Below, in pieces: positions 17,358 to 25,288 of a stretch of 64,000 nt of DNA (the first letter of the stretch is position 1; the number at the start of each line of letters is the position of its first letter). The notes below the pieces were generated by a model. That model saw nothing but the letters and a program-made list of their open reading frames with translations. It made no database searches and was not told the DNA's origin. The DNA comes from an uncultured Paracoccaceae bacterium (GTDB lineage Bacteria > Pseudomonadota > Alphaproteobacteria > Rhodobacterales > Rhodobacteraceae), in the NCBI GenBank assembly GCA_947498985.1, contig CANMMF010000003.1, positions 310,001 through 374,000 on the forward strand, read 5' to 3'. The position numbers and the translations under genes were made by a program.

Positions 17358-18038
17358 ATGAGGCGGGAAAGCGAACTTTACGCGCCGGTGAAAGCCTATC
17401 TGGAGCGGCAGGGCTACACCGTCAAGGGCGAGGTGGGCGCAGCGGATCTCGTGGCCCGGCGCGGCGACGACCCGCTGTTGATCGTGGAGCTCAAGCGGCA
17501 GATCACGCTGGCGCTTTATCACCAGGCGGTGGACCGGCTGGCGATCACCGATCACGTCTATATCGGGGTGCCGAAACCCGCGGGCCGCAACGCCCGGCGC
17601 GCGCTCAAGGTCAACACCGCCATGTGCCGCCGCCTCGGGATCGGGCTGATCACCCTGCGCGCGGATGGGTTGGTGGAGGTGCAATGCGATCCCGGACCCT
17701 ACGCGCCGCGCAAGAACAAGGTCAAATCGGCCCGGCTTCTGCGCGAGTTCGACCGGCTGCGCGGCGATCCCAACGATGGCGGCGCGACACGGCACGGGAT
17801 AGTCACGGGCTACCGTCAGGACGCGCTCGCCTGCGCGGCCTATCTTGCGGAAACCGGCCCGGAGAAAGGCGCGCTTGTGGCCAAGGCGACAGGGGTCGGC
17901 AAGGCCACGACGATCATGCGCGACAATCATTATGGCTGGTTCGAAAAGGTCGAAACCGGGGTCTACGGGCTGACGGCTGAGGGTCGCGTCGGGTTGCAGC
18001 ACTGGGCGTATAGCTGGGAAGAGGCCGGAGAGAGCTAG
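17358..18038 (+). CDS. DUF2161 family PD-(D/E)XK-type putative phosphodiesterase
   Basis: The 226-residue soluble protein has an N-terminal nuclease-like fold: LYAPVKAYLERQGY, then GAADLVARRGD and the ELKRQ strand (about 48-52), giving D...ELK as in PD-(D/E)XK enzymes. A predicted winged-helix-like region follows (ATGVGKATTIMRDNHYGWFEKVETGVYGLT, about 172-202). This two-part layout matches DUF2161, which is frequent in Rhodobacterales. Its biological role is not established. It stands alone between divergent TraB and convergent SPOR genes. Confidence 0.83.
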   Translation: MRRESELYAPVKAYLERQGYTVKGEVGAADLVARRGDDPLLIVELKRQITLALYHQAVDRLAITDHVYIGVPKPAGRNARRALKVNTAMCRRLGIGLITLRADGLVEVQCDPGPYAPRKNKVKSARLLREFDRLRGDPNDGGATRHGIVTGYRQDALACAAYLAETGPEKGALVAKATGVGKATTIMRDNHYGWFEKVETGVYGLTAEGRVGLQHWAYSWEEAGES

Positions 18039-18186
18039 GCGTCGGATGGTTGGCCCGCGGCGGGGGGACGTGCAGACCGGGCGAAGCGGTATTGCCGCCG
18101 GTCCCGCAGGAGCGTGTGCGGTGCCACGCCGCGTCGATCGTTTTTGCCCTTGAACCGGATCTCTGGCGCTTCGGCGCAAGGGGCCC

Positions 18187-18216
18187 AAAAAAAGCCGGAG
18201 CACTCTCGGCCCCGGC
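18187..18216 (-). terminator. Rho-independent terminator of the SPOR gene
   Basis: On the minus strand GCCGGGGC (18216-18209) pairs with GCTCCGGC (18201-18194) around a 7-base loop, with one G-T wobble, and is followed by seven T residues. It lies about 30 bases past the SPOR-protein stop. Confidence 0.85.
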
Positions 18217-18244
18217 CCTTTCACAGTCCGCAAAGGCGGATTGC

Positions 18245-19612
18245 CTAGCGCATTGCCGCCTGCGAGTAGCCGATGCCGCGCACCTTGCCGAGAGCGGCAC
18301 GTGCGCCCGCATCGGTGTTGAACGGGCCGACAACGACGCGGCGATAGCTTTGACCGCCGCGCTTCACCACGGAGTAGCGCACCGGCAGGCCTGCCGCGCT
18401 CAGCCGGGATGTCGCCGCGCGGGCCTTGTCTTCGGTGGAAAAGACGCCGATCTGCACGTAACGCGGCTTGCCCGTCACCTCTTTCGGCGCGCTGCGGGTG
18501 CTGACCACCGGCTTGGCGGTTGCCGCCGCCCCCTGGGTCGAGATCGTGGCCGCCTTGGCCCCCGTCGCGCGGCCCACGATGACCGGATCCTTGACGGTGT
18601 GGCGGCGCGCCTGCACCACAAGGCGGCGCGGCACGGTGTTGGTCCAGATCTGCTGCGTGGCGTAGTAGCCGTCGACCGTTTGCACGGCGCGCTGGCGGTT
18701 GAGCCGGTCGTCATCCCACGCCGGGCGGTAGCCCGAGGGAACATGCGGGATATCGGGCGACATTTCTTCATAGACATGGCGAGGCACGATGCGCGTGCTG
18801 CCGGGCAGGTCGAGCGCGCCGCCCTGCCAGCCCCGGTTGATATAGACCTTCTTGCCGGGGCCGGGCAGTTCGCCGCGCCGGATCACCGTCACATGCGGCG
18901 TCTTCTGCGGACCGCAACGGCGCGCAATCTTCCGCCCCTGCGCATCGACACCCGCAGCGCACCAGTTCGAATAATCGGGCACCACCACGCGACGGGCAGT
19001 GCCGGTGGCGGCCTGCGGCGCGCGCTGCACTGTCACGGCCTGCGGCTGCACCGGTTTGACGCGCAGCGTGGGCTGTGCCGGTGCGGGCACGCGACGCACC
19101 ACGCGCGGCGGCGGCGCGGCTTCGGGTTTGGATGCGGGCGCGCGGACCACCCGTGCAGGCTTTGGCGCCGGAGCGGGTGCCGGGCGCATGACGCGCACCG
19201 GTTTGGGGGCAGGGGCCGCGGTCTGCGTTCTTGCAGGGGCCGGGGCGGCCACGCGGGCCTGTGCAGGTGCGGCGGCCGCCGCGGGCGGCGGATCCGCGGT
19301 GATCTGGACCGGTGCCGCCGCCTGCGCCGGAGCGGGCGCCGGTGCCGCCTGCGCTGCGCGTCCGAAGGTGGGTTGCTGGCCGCACACATGTGTCCGGGAC
19401 CGCGACACGCGCGGCACCCAGGTCACCGCGCCGTCAAAGCCCGCGCGCACATAGACGCAGCCGGTATTGTCGACGAATTGCCGTCCTTCGAATGACGCTG
19501 GCGGGAAATTCGCCGGCACGTCCTTGATGCTGTTCTGCGCCGATGCCGGCGTCGATGCGATCCCGAAGCTGGCCAATACGACGGCCAGAATCGTAAACGA
19601 TTTCAATGTCAT
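18245..19612 (-). CDS. SPOR domain protein with Pro/Ala-rich linker
   Basis: This 455-residue exported protein starts at ATG 19612 with signal peptide [20 protein letters not shown]. An N-terminal region with [17 protein letters not shown] is followed by about 100 residues of Ala/Pro/Arg/Val-rich low complexity. A middle segment then precedes a C-terminal SPOR domain (about 380-455: [34 protein letters not shown]). SPOR domains bind denuded septal peptidoglycan, so a role at the division site is likely. The repetitive linker is compositionally extreme but in frame and typical of envelope proteins. Confidence 0.88.
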   Translation of the reverse strand: MTLKSFTILAVVLASFGIASTPASAQNSIKDVPANFPPASFEGRQFVDNTGCVYVRAGFDGAVTWVPRVSRSRTHVCGQQPTFGRAAQAAPAPAPAQAAAPVQITADPPPAAAAAPAQARVAAPAPARTQTAAPAPKPVRVMRPAPAPAPKPARVVRAPASKPEAAPPPRVVRRVPAPAQPTLRVKPVQPQAVTVQRAPQAATGTARRVVVPDYSNWCAAGVDAQGRKIARRCGPQKTPHVTVIRRGELPGPGKKVYINRGWQGGALDLPGSTRIVPRHVYEEMSPDIPHVPSGYRPAWDDDRLNRQRAVQTVDGYYATQQIWTNTVPRRLVVQARRHTVKDPVIVGRATGAKAATISTQGAAATAKPVVSTRSAPKEVTGKPRYVQIGVFSTEDKARAATSRLSAAGLPVRYSVVKRGGQSYRRVVVGPFNTDAGARAALGKVRGIGYSQAAMR

Positions 19613-19690
19613 GTCTGCCCCCACAGATGTATTGGCACAATGCCTCATCGTAAGAGCCCTGTAAAGCGCACAGAATCGTCAATAAAGCGT

Positions 19691-20323
19691 TTACTTGGTG
19701 CCGAACATCCTGTCGCCCGCATCGCCAAGTCCCGGAACTATATAGCCTTTTTCGTTCAGCCTCTCATCGAGCGCAGCCGAGACAACCGGCACATCCGGGT
19801 GCGCCTCGCGCATCCGCGCCAGCCCTTCGGGGGCCGCCAGCAGGCAAAGGAATCGGATATCTTTTGCGCCCGCGGCCTTCACCAGGTCAATCGCGGCCGC
19901 CGAGGAATTGCCCGTGGCCAGCATCGGATCGACCACGATGGTCAGCCGTTCGCCCAGCTGCGCAGGCAGCTTGTTGTAATACTGAACGGGCTTAAGTGTG
20001 GCCTCGTCGCGGTAAAGCCCGACAAAGCCCACACGCGCCGACGGGATAAGCTCCAGGATGCCGTCGAGCAGGCCATTGCCCGCCCGCAGGATCGACACCA
20101 GCGCCAGTTTCTTGCCTTCGATCACCGGCGCGTCCATCGCCTGCAGCGGCGTCTCGATCCGGCGTGTGGTCATTGGCAGGTGCCGGGTCACCTCATAGGC
20201 CAGCAGGTGGCTGATCTCGCGCAGCAACTTGCGGAAATCCGAGGTCGAGGTCCCGGTCTGGCGCATCAGCGTCAGCTTGTGCTGCACCAGCGGATGCTCC
20301 ACGAGGGTGAAGTGATCGGTCAT
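19691..20323 (-). CDS. upp: Uracil phosphoribosyltransferase
   Basis: This 210-residue enzyme makes UMP from uracil and PRPP. The PRPP loop [11 protein letters not shown] (131-141), [12 protein letters not shown] (78-89) and the C-terminal uracil-binding [16 protein letters not shown] are all present, and the length is standard. The start overlaps the end of adenosine deaminase by four bases, so it is the last gene of the nucleoside salvage run. It recovers uracil produced by downstream steps of cytidine/uridine breakdown. Confidence 0.96.
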   Translation of the reverse strand: MTDHFTLVEHPLVQHKLTLMRQTGTSTSDFRKLLREISHLLAYEVTRHLPMTTRRIETPLQAMDAPVIEGKKLALVSILRAGNGLLDGILELIPSARVGFVGLYRDEATLKPVQYYNKLPAQLGERLTIVVDPMLATGNSSAAAIDLVKAAGAKDIRFLCLLAAPEGLARMREAHPDVPVVSAALDERLNEKGYIVPGLGDAGDRMFGTK

Positions 20324-21345
20324 GTGGCCTCCAGGGATTTGAGGACGCGGCCGCGGGTGGCGGCATCACAGAAGGCGGCCTCCATCGCGACGCGGTTGAT
20401 CTCGGCAAAGTCGTCGGCGGACCAATGGAAGGTCTGGGCCAGGGCGCGGTACTCGGCGCGCATCGTGGTGTGGAAGAACGGCGGATCGTCGGTGGAAACG
20501 GTCACCCTCACGCCACGCGCGCGCAGCTTCTGGATCGGATGGTCGGCAAGGGCAGGATAGACGCCCAGAAAGACGTTGGAGCCGGGGCAGACCTCGAGCG
20601 TGACACCGCGCTCTGCCAGCAGATCGACCACCGCCAGATCGCCGATCGCGCGCACGCCATGGCCGATCCGGTCTACGCCCAGATCCTCGACCGCCTCGCG
20701 CACCTCCTGCGGGCCGCGCCATTCACCGGCATGGCTGGTCAGCTGCAGTCCCGCCTCGCGCGCCATGTCGAAGCTGTAGGCAAAATCGCGCTGCTTGCCC
20801 TTGTTCTCGTCGCCCGCCATGCCGAAACCGCACAGCCAGTCATCCGCGGTTTCTGCCGCGCAGAGCGCCGCGGCCCGGGCGCGTTCTGGCCCGAAATGGC
20901 GAATGCAGGTGACGATGCCGCGCAGGGTGATGCCGTGGGACGCCTCCGCGGCCTCCGCCGCCTCGCGGATCGCCGCGAGATATTCGCGCCAGGCGGTAAC
21001 GTCGCCCCCGCCGCAGAAATCCGGGCTGAGGAAGGTTTCCGAATAGACCACGCCGTTTTCGGCGCTTTGTTCCAGCAGCGCGGTGCAGAGCCGGGCAAAA
21101 TCCTCAGGGCTTTTCAGAACCGAGGTCGCGGCCTCGTAGACCGACAGGAAATGCACGAAATCGCGATAGGCATAAGAGCCGTCGGGCCGGAAGATGCCGG
21201 ACAGATCGACATCCTTCTCGCGCGCCAGACCGCGGATGAAGGCGGGCGGAGCCGCACCTTCGAAATGCAGATGCAGCTCGGCCTTGGGCAGATGCTCGAT
21301 GTGGTGGAGTTGCTCTTCGTCCGGCTTTGCGCGCTCTTCGGTCAT
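20320..21345 (-). CDS. add: Adenosine deaminase
   Basis: This 341-residue zinc hydrolase converts (deoxy)adenosine to (deoxy)inosine. Zinc ligands H25 and H27 are in [10 protein letters not shown], followed by [15 protein letters not shown] and the STDDPPFF motif with the catalytic Asp pair. The length is typical of the family. Some relatives are adenine deaminases; the SHAGE and length fit Add, but substrate preference is not certain. It overlaps upp by four bases and follows deoB by 57 bases. Confidence 0.9.
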   Translation of the reverse strand: MTEERAKPDEEQLHHIEHLPKAELHLHFEGAAPPAFIRGLAREKDVDLSGIFRPDGSYAYRDFVHFLSVYEAATSVLKSPEDFARLCTALLEQSAENGVVYSETFLSPDFCGGGDVTAWREYLAAIREAAEAAEASHGITLRGIVTCIRHFGPERARAAALCAAETADDWLCGFGMAGDENKGKQRDFAYSFDMAREAGLQLTSHAGEWRGPQEVREAVEDLGVDRIGHGVRAIGDLAVVDLLAERGVTLEVCPGSNVFLGVYPALADHPIQKLRARGVRVTVSTDDPPFFHTTMRAEYRALAQTFHWSADDFAEINRVAMEAAFCDAATRGRVLKSLEAT

Positions 21346-21402
21346 CGGGTGTCCTTGCTTTGGCGCGTTATCACGCCTGCCGCGGCATAGGGCAAGGCGC
21401 GC

Positions 21403-22614
21403 TCACAGGAAAGACCGCCCCGGGCCTGCGCCCGCCACGTCAAGATGGGCGGCGATCGAGGCGGCGACATCGACAAAGCCGATCTGACCCAGCGACCCGG
21501 TGCCTTTGCCCGCCACCAGAACCGGCACCCGTTCGCGGGTGTGATCGGTGCCGGTCCAGCTGGGATCGTTGCCGTGATCCGCGGTCACCACCAGCATGTC
21601 ACCGTCGCGCAGACGGGGCAGGAGCCGCGCCAGCTCCGCGTCGAACCATTCCAGATGGCGCGCATAGCCCGGGATATCGCGGCGGTGGCCGTAAAGGCTG
21701 TCGAACTCCACGAAATTCGCAAATGTCAGGCTGCCCTCGGCGGCGCTGTCGATGAAATCGCCGAGATGCACCGCTAGCTCCGTGTCGGAGCCTTTGCGCA
21801 CCTCGTCGATCCCGGTCATCGAGAAGATGTCGCCGATCTTGCCCACCGCCTGAACCCTGCGCCCGGCCTCCTGCACCCAGTTCATCAGAACCGGTTCGGG
21901 CGGGGCGATGGCATAGTCGCGCCGGTTCTTGGTGCGGGCAAAGCTGCCTTCCGCGCCGACAAACGGGCGGGCGATCACCCGGCCCACGCGGCGCTCATGC
22001 AGCATCGGCGCCAGCGTTTCGCAAAGATCCAGCAGGCGGTCGAGGCCAAACGCCTCTTCATGCGCGGCGATCTGAAAGACGCTGTCGGCGGAGGTGTAGC
22101 AGATCGGCTGGCCGGTGCTCAGATGCTCGGCGCCGAAGCGGTCGATCATCACCGTGCCGGAGCCGTGGCAATTGCCGAGAGTGCCGTCGCAGCCCGCGAT
22201 CTCGCAGACCCGGTCCACGATGTCGGCGGGAAAGGCGGGCTGGGTGTCAGGGAAATAGGTCCATTCCCAGGGCACGGGCAGGCCTGCGAGCTCCCAATGG
22301 CCCGAGGGCGTGTCCTTGCCGATGGAGATCTCGGTGGCCGCGCCCCAGCGCCCGGTAAGCTGGGTGCCGTCAGGCGTCAGAGTGTGCGGACCGCTGGCCA
22401 GCGCCAATGCCTCGAAAAGGCCCAGCGACGCCAGCGTCGGCACCTGCAACGGGCCGGTGCGGCCCTCTTCGGCGCGGCCTGCCGCGCAGGCTTCGGCGAT
22501 ATGGCCCAGCGTGTTGGATCCGGTGTCGGGCACGCCATCGTTGAAAAACGCATGTGCATCGGGTGCGCCGCCGATACCGACGGAATCCATCACCACCAGA
22601 AAGGCGCGGCTCAT
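21403..22614 (-). CDS. deoB: Phosphopentomutase
   Basis: This 403-residue alkaline-phosphatase-superfamily metalloenzyme interconverts (deoxy)ribose 1- and 5-phosphate. The N-terminal VVMDSVGIGGAPDA supplies a metal ligand and PDTGSNTLGH the phosphoacceptor Thr region. The C-terminal MLVVTADHGNDPSW and GTDHTRERVPVL carry the remaining ligands. The start overlaps the deoA stop by four bases, as expected for coupled nucleoside catabolism. Confidence 0.95.
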   Translation of the reverse strand: MSRAFLVVMDSVGIGGAPDAHAFFNDGVPDTGSNTLGHIAEACAAGRAEEGRTGPLQVPTLASLGLFEALALASGPHTLTPDGTQLTGRWGAATEISIGKDTPSGHWELAGLPVPWEWTYFPDTQPAFPADIVDRVCEIAGCDGTLGNCHGSGTVMIDRFGAEHLSTGQPICYTSADSVFQIAAHEEAFGLDRLLDLCETLAPMLHERRVGRVIARPFVGAEGSFARTKNRRDYAIAPPEPVLMNWVQEAGRRVQAVGKIGDIFSMTGIDEVRKGSDTELAVHLGDFIDSAAEGSLTFANFVEFDSLYGHRRDIPGYARHLEWFDAELARLLPRLRDGDMLVVTADHGNDPSWTGTDHTRERVPVLVAGKGTGSLGQIGFVDVAASIAAHLDVAGAGPGRSFL

Positions 22615-23903
22615 GCCACGCGGTCCCGCACCAGCGGCGTGGCTTTGCCCGGATCGCCAAAGCGGATCGCCGCGCGGATCGTCGCCTCGGCGATATCGGC
22701 CTGCTCCGCGCGGGCGGCATGGATGCGCAGCAGCGGCTCCCCGCGGGCAACCTCCGTGCCGATCCGGACCACGTCCGAAAGCCCCACCATCGGGTTGATC
22801 TGGTCGGTCTCGACCTGCCGTCCGCCGCCCAGAGCCACAACCGCCAGCCCCAGCGCCTCGCCGTCGATATGGGCCACGGTACCGGATTGCCCGGCCTCCA
22901 CGGCGCGGATGACCGGGGCTTCGGGCATGTAGCGCCGCCAGTTCTCGACAAAGCCGATCGGGCCGCCAAGACCATAGACCATCTGCCCGAACCGCTCTGC
23001 CGCGGCGCCGCTGGCAATCGCCTCCTCCATCTTCCGGCCACCGTCCGGAATGCCGGCATTGGCCAGCGCCTCCGCCCCGAGCGCGACGCTCAGATCGTAA
23101 AGAGGGCCGTCCTCGAGGCCGGTCAGCACGCGCATCGCCGCGTCCACCTCCAGCGCGTTGCCGAGCGCGGGGGCCAGCGGCTCGTCCATGCCGGTCATCA
23201 GCACCGAGGTCTTGCAGCCCGCGCCATTGGCGGTGTCGACCATCGCGCGCGAAAGCGCCTTGGCGTCCTCGGCGGTTTTGAGGAACGCGCCGGTGCCCAC
23301 CTTGACGTCGAGCACCAGCGCCCCCAGACCCGCGGCGAGCTTTTTCGACAGGATCGAGGCGCAGATGAGATCGAGGCTTTCCACCGTGCCGGTCACATCG
23401 CGCACCGCGTAAAGCCGCTTGTCGGCGGGCGCGATTTCGGCCGAGGCGCCGACGATGGCGCAGCCCACCTCCGCCACAACCTTGCGAAACAGCGGCTCGT
23501 CCGGGGCGGTGAGATAGCCCGGGATCGCGTCGAGCTTGTCCAGCGTGCCGCCGGTATGGCCCAGACCGCGCCCCGAGATCATCGGGACATAGGCGCCGCA
23601 GGCGGCAAGCGCAGGCGCGATGACCAGCGAGGTACAGTCGCCGACACCGCCGGTGGAATGCTTGTCGAGCACCGGGCCCGGCAGATCCCAGCTCATGACA
23701 TGCCCGGAATCGCGCATCGCAAGCGTCAACGCCACGCGGCCCGCATCCGACAGTCCGCGCAGGCAGACCCCCATGGCAAAGGCTCCGGCCTGCGCATCGC
23801 TGACGCTGCCATCGGCCAGACCTTTCGCGAACCAGCGCAGCTCATCCTCGCTCAGGGGCTCTCCCTTGCGCAGCCGCGCGTTCACTCCGCGGGCGTCGGT
23901 CAT
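22611..23903 (-). CDS. deoA: Thymidine phosphorylase
   Basis: This 430-residue enzyme phosphorolyses thymidine/deoxyuridine to the base and deoxyribose 1-phosphate. LDKHSTGGVGD is the phosphate-binding signature (about 83-93), followed by MISGRGLGHTGGTLDKL and VKVGTGAFLK. The ATG at 23903 overlaps the cdd stop; the longer open frame upstream reads antisense to cdd and is not real. It sits between cdd and deoB with four-base overlaps on both sides. Confidence 0.95.
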   Translation of the reverse strand: MTDARGVNARLRKGEPLSEDELRWFAKGLADGSVSDAQAGAFAMGVCLRGLSDAGRVALTLAMRDSGHVMSWDLPGPVLDKHSTGGVGDCTSLVIAPALAACGAYVPMISGRGLGHTGGTLDKLDAIPGYLTAPDEPLFRKVVAEVGCAIVGASAEIAPADKRLYAVRDVTGTVESLDLICASILSKKLAAGLGALVLDVKVGTGAFLKTAEDAKALSRAMVDTANGAGCKTSVLMTGMDEPLAPALGNALEVDAAMRVLTGLEDGPLYDLSVALGAEALANAGIPDGGRKMEEAIASGAAAERFGQMVYGLGGPIGFVENWRRYMPEAPVIRAVEAGQSGTVAHIDGEALGLAVVALGGGRQVETDQINPMVGLSDVVRIGTEVARGEPLLRIHAARAEQADIAEATIRAAIRFGDPGKATPLVRDRVA

Positions 23904-24292
23904 GTGCGCTCCATGTGAGAGGCCGAGAACGCGCCGGGCAGAAGCTCGGCCACTTTCGTCACGTGTTCGGTGCCGTCCAGCGTCGCCAGCGTGACGGTCA
24001 CGCCGGATTTTGCGAATTCCGCCAGTTTCTGGCGGCAGCCGCCGCAAGGGGGCACCGGATGTTCGGCGTCCGCGATCACATAGGCTTCGGCAATCTCCGT
24101 CTCGCCGGCCGCGACCATGGCGGCGATGGCCCCCGCCTCGGCGCAGGTGCCTTCGGGATAGGCGACGTTTTCGACGTTGCAGCCCACATAGACGGCGCCC
24201 GAAGGTGTGCGCAACGCGGCCCCGACCTTGTAGCGTGAATAGGGCACGTAGGCATTTTCGCGCACCGCGAGGGCGGCCTCCCTGAGTGACAT
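23900..24292 (-). CDS. cdd: Cytidine deaminase
   Basis: This 130-residue tetrameric-type enzyme deaminates (deoxy)cytidine. The zinc site is C50-A-E52 in GTCAEAG together with C83 and C86 in PPCGGCRQKL; CNVENVAYPEG is the substrate loop. ATG 24292 follows GGAG by six bases; longer starts have no support. It is the first gene of the minus-strand run cdd-deoA-deoB-add-upp, which turns nucleosides into bases and pentose phosphates. Confidence 0.95.
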   Translation of the reverse strand: MSLREAALAVRENAYVPYSRYKVGAALRTPSGAVYVGCNVENVAYPEGTCAEAGAIAAMVAAGETEIAEAYVIADAEHPVPPCGGCRQKLAEFAKSGVTVTLATLDGTEHVTKVAELLPGAFSASHMERT

Positions 24293-24402
24293 GACGACTC
24301 CGCTCTGCTGGCACCGTTTGGACATCGTGATCAAGCGCCGTCTCGATTGCAAGGGGCCAGAGCATCTGCCTGCCGCGCGACCGCGATCTGGCCCGTAAAA
24401 CG

Positions 24403-24435
24403 AAAAACGCCCCGGCCTGGAGCCGGGGCGTTTTT
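24403..24435. terminator. Strong symmetric terminator downstream of the small acidic gene
   Basis: AAAAACGCCCCGGC (24403-24416), loop CTGGA, then GCCGGGGCGTTTTT (24422-24435) form a perfect 14-bp inverted repeat with A/T runs on both sides. It ends transcription of the minus-strand small gene (stop at 24456) before cdd and would work in both directions. Confidence 0.92.
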
Positions 24436-24455
24436 GCGACAGAGATTTGGGGGGA

Positions 24456-24737
24456 TTAGCTGTCGTCTTCGGGCGCGGTGACGTTGATTGTCGGCAGGGT
24501 CACCTCGGCCTGCTCGGTGTCAATCTGAACGTCGACGTCCGGAACGGTCACGTCTGCGGTGGTGGTGCCGACATCGATGTCGCCTACTTCGGCTTCGAAC
24601 TCGGGCAGGTTGCCGCCCTCGACGGTCACCTGCGGCAATGCGGCTTCTTCGGTCTGGTCGATGTCGATCATGTAGACGGCGAATGCGGCGGCGGCCACGC
24701 CAACGATACCAAGGGTCACGGCTGTTGCGGTTTTCAT
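24456..24737 (-). CDS. Small acidic protein with one N-terminal membrane segment or signal
   Basis: I do not recognise a family. The 93 residues begin MKTATAVTLGIVGVAAAAFAVYMID, a single hydrophobic segment acting as anchor or signal. A strongly acidic tail follows, rich in D, E, T and V with alternating VTV/VDV patterns (DVTVPDVDVQIDTEQAEVTLP), suggestive of a beta-rich or disordered periplasmic domain. There is no Cys and no enzymatic motif. A GGAAC-N16-CGTT stress-type promoter lies 44 bases upstream and a strong terminator 20 bases downstream, so it is a monocistronic unit. It is possibly an envelope stress protein, inferred from the promoter only. Confidence 0.75.
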   Translation of the reverse strand: MKTATAVTLGIVGVAAAAFAVYMIDIDQTEEAALPQVTVEGGNLPEFEAEVGDIDVGTTTADVTVPDVDVQIDTEQAEVTLPTINVTAPEDDS

Positions 24738-24780
24738 TGTCAGTCTCCTTGCGGTGTGTCTTGCGATTTGCTGAGGGGAA

Positions 24781-24805
24781 AACGGCAGCCCCGCGGAATC
24801 GTTCC
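24781..24805 (-). promoter_or_regulatory. EcfG-type (general stress) promoter, minus strand
   Basis: The minus strand reads GGAAC (24805-24801), 16 bases, CGTT (24784-24781). This is the alphaproteobacterial sigma-EcfG consensus GGAAC-N16/17-CGTT. It lies 44 bases upstream of the small acidic gene. Confidence 0.62.
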
Positions 24806-24843
24806 AAACTTTTTTGCCAGCCTTTCCAGAGTGCTAGCGCGTG

Positions 24844-24868
24844 GGAACTTCTGTCGCGCGCGCGCGTT
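24844..24868 (+). promoter_or_regulatory. EcfG-type (general stress) promoter, plus strand
   Basis: GGAAC (24844-24848), 16 bases, CGTT (24865-24868) reproduces the same consensus and spacing as its divergent partner. It lies about 58 bases ahead of the DUF3072 gene. Two exact matches back to back are unlikely by chance. Confidence 0.62.
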
Positions 24869-24925
24869 GAGCCCGGTAAGACCTGTTGAAATATCCGCTG
24901 AAACTTCTGCGCAAAGGAGACCGCC

Positions 24926-25117
24926 ATGACTTCGCAATCGACCTACATGGTCGCCCCCGACGGCGACGCCGCCACCGAAGAAGAGGGCCCGATGACCAAC
25001 AAACAGGCCACGATTCTGCGGGCGCTGGCCGAAAAGACGGGGGAGCCGTTCGACGGCGGCCTGAACCGGCGCCAGGCCGAGCGCCGTATCGCGTTTCTTC
25101 AGGAGATGGCCGACTGA
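24926..25117 (+). CDS. DUF3072 family small protein
   Basis: This 63-residue soluble protein starts at ATG 24926 after AAAGGAG. The C-terminal half MTNKQATILRALAEKTGEPF...LNRRQAERRIAFLQE matches the DUF3072 pattern: two helices resembling a small SAP-like or nucleic-acid-binding fold. The function is unknown. The first 22 residues are polar and probably disordered. It is preceded by a GGAAC-N16-CGTT promoter and followed by a terminator, so it is its own unit and probably stress-induced (inference). Confidence 0.8.
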   Translation: MTSQSTYMVAPDGDAATEEEGPMTNKQATILRALAEKTGEPFDGGLNRRQAERRIAFLQEMAD

Positions 25118-25149
25118 CGCACGGACATGCGACGCGCTCAATGCCAAAG

Positions 25150-25177
25150 GCCGCCGGGCAGCACCCCGGCGGCTTTT
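25150..25177 (+). terminator. Terminator of the DUF3072 gene
   Basis: GCCGCCGGG (25150-25158) and CCCGGCGGC (25165-25173) form a 9-bp stem with a 6-base loop, followed by TTTT. It lies 33 bases after the stop codon. Confidence 0.88.
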
Positions 25178-25246
25178 GCGTTTCAAATATGCATTCAAGC
25201 TGCTAAGCCAAAGAAGCGTAGACAGAGGTGTAATGAAAATACGCCC

Positions 25247-25265
25247 GTTTAGTTTAACGCTAAAC
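25247..25265. promoter_or_regulatory. Inverted repeat in the malic enzyme leader
   Basis: GTTTAG-N7-CTAAAC, which also contains GTTTA-N4-TAAAC, sits 23 bases upstream of the malic enzyme start in an AT-rich leader unlike its surroundings. It is a possible operator; no regulator is identified. Confidence 0.4.
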
Positions 25266-25288
25266 CAAATACTCGGGGGAGGCTTGGC

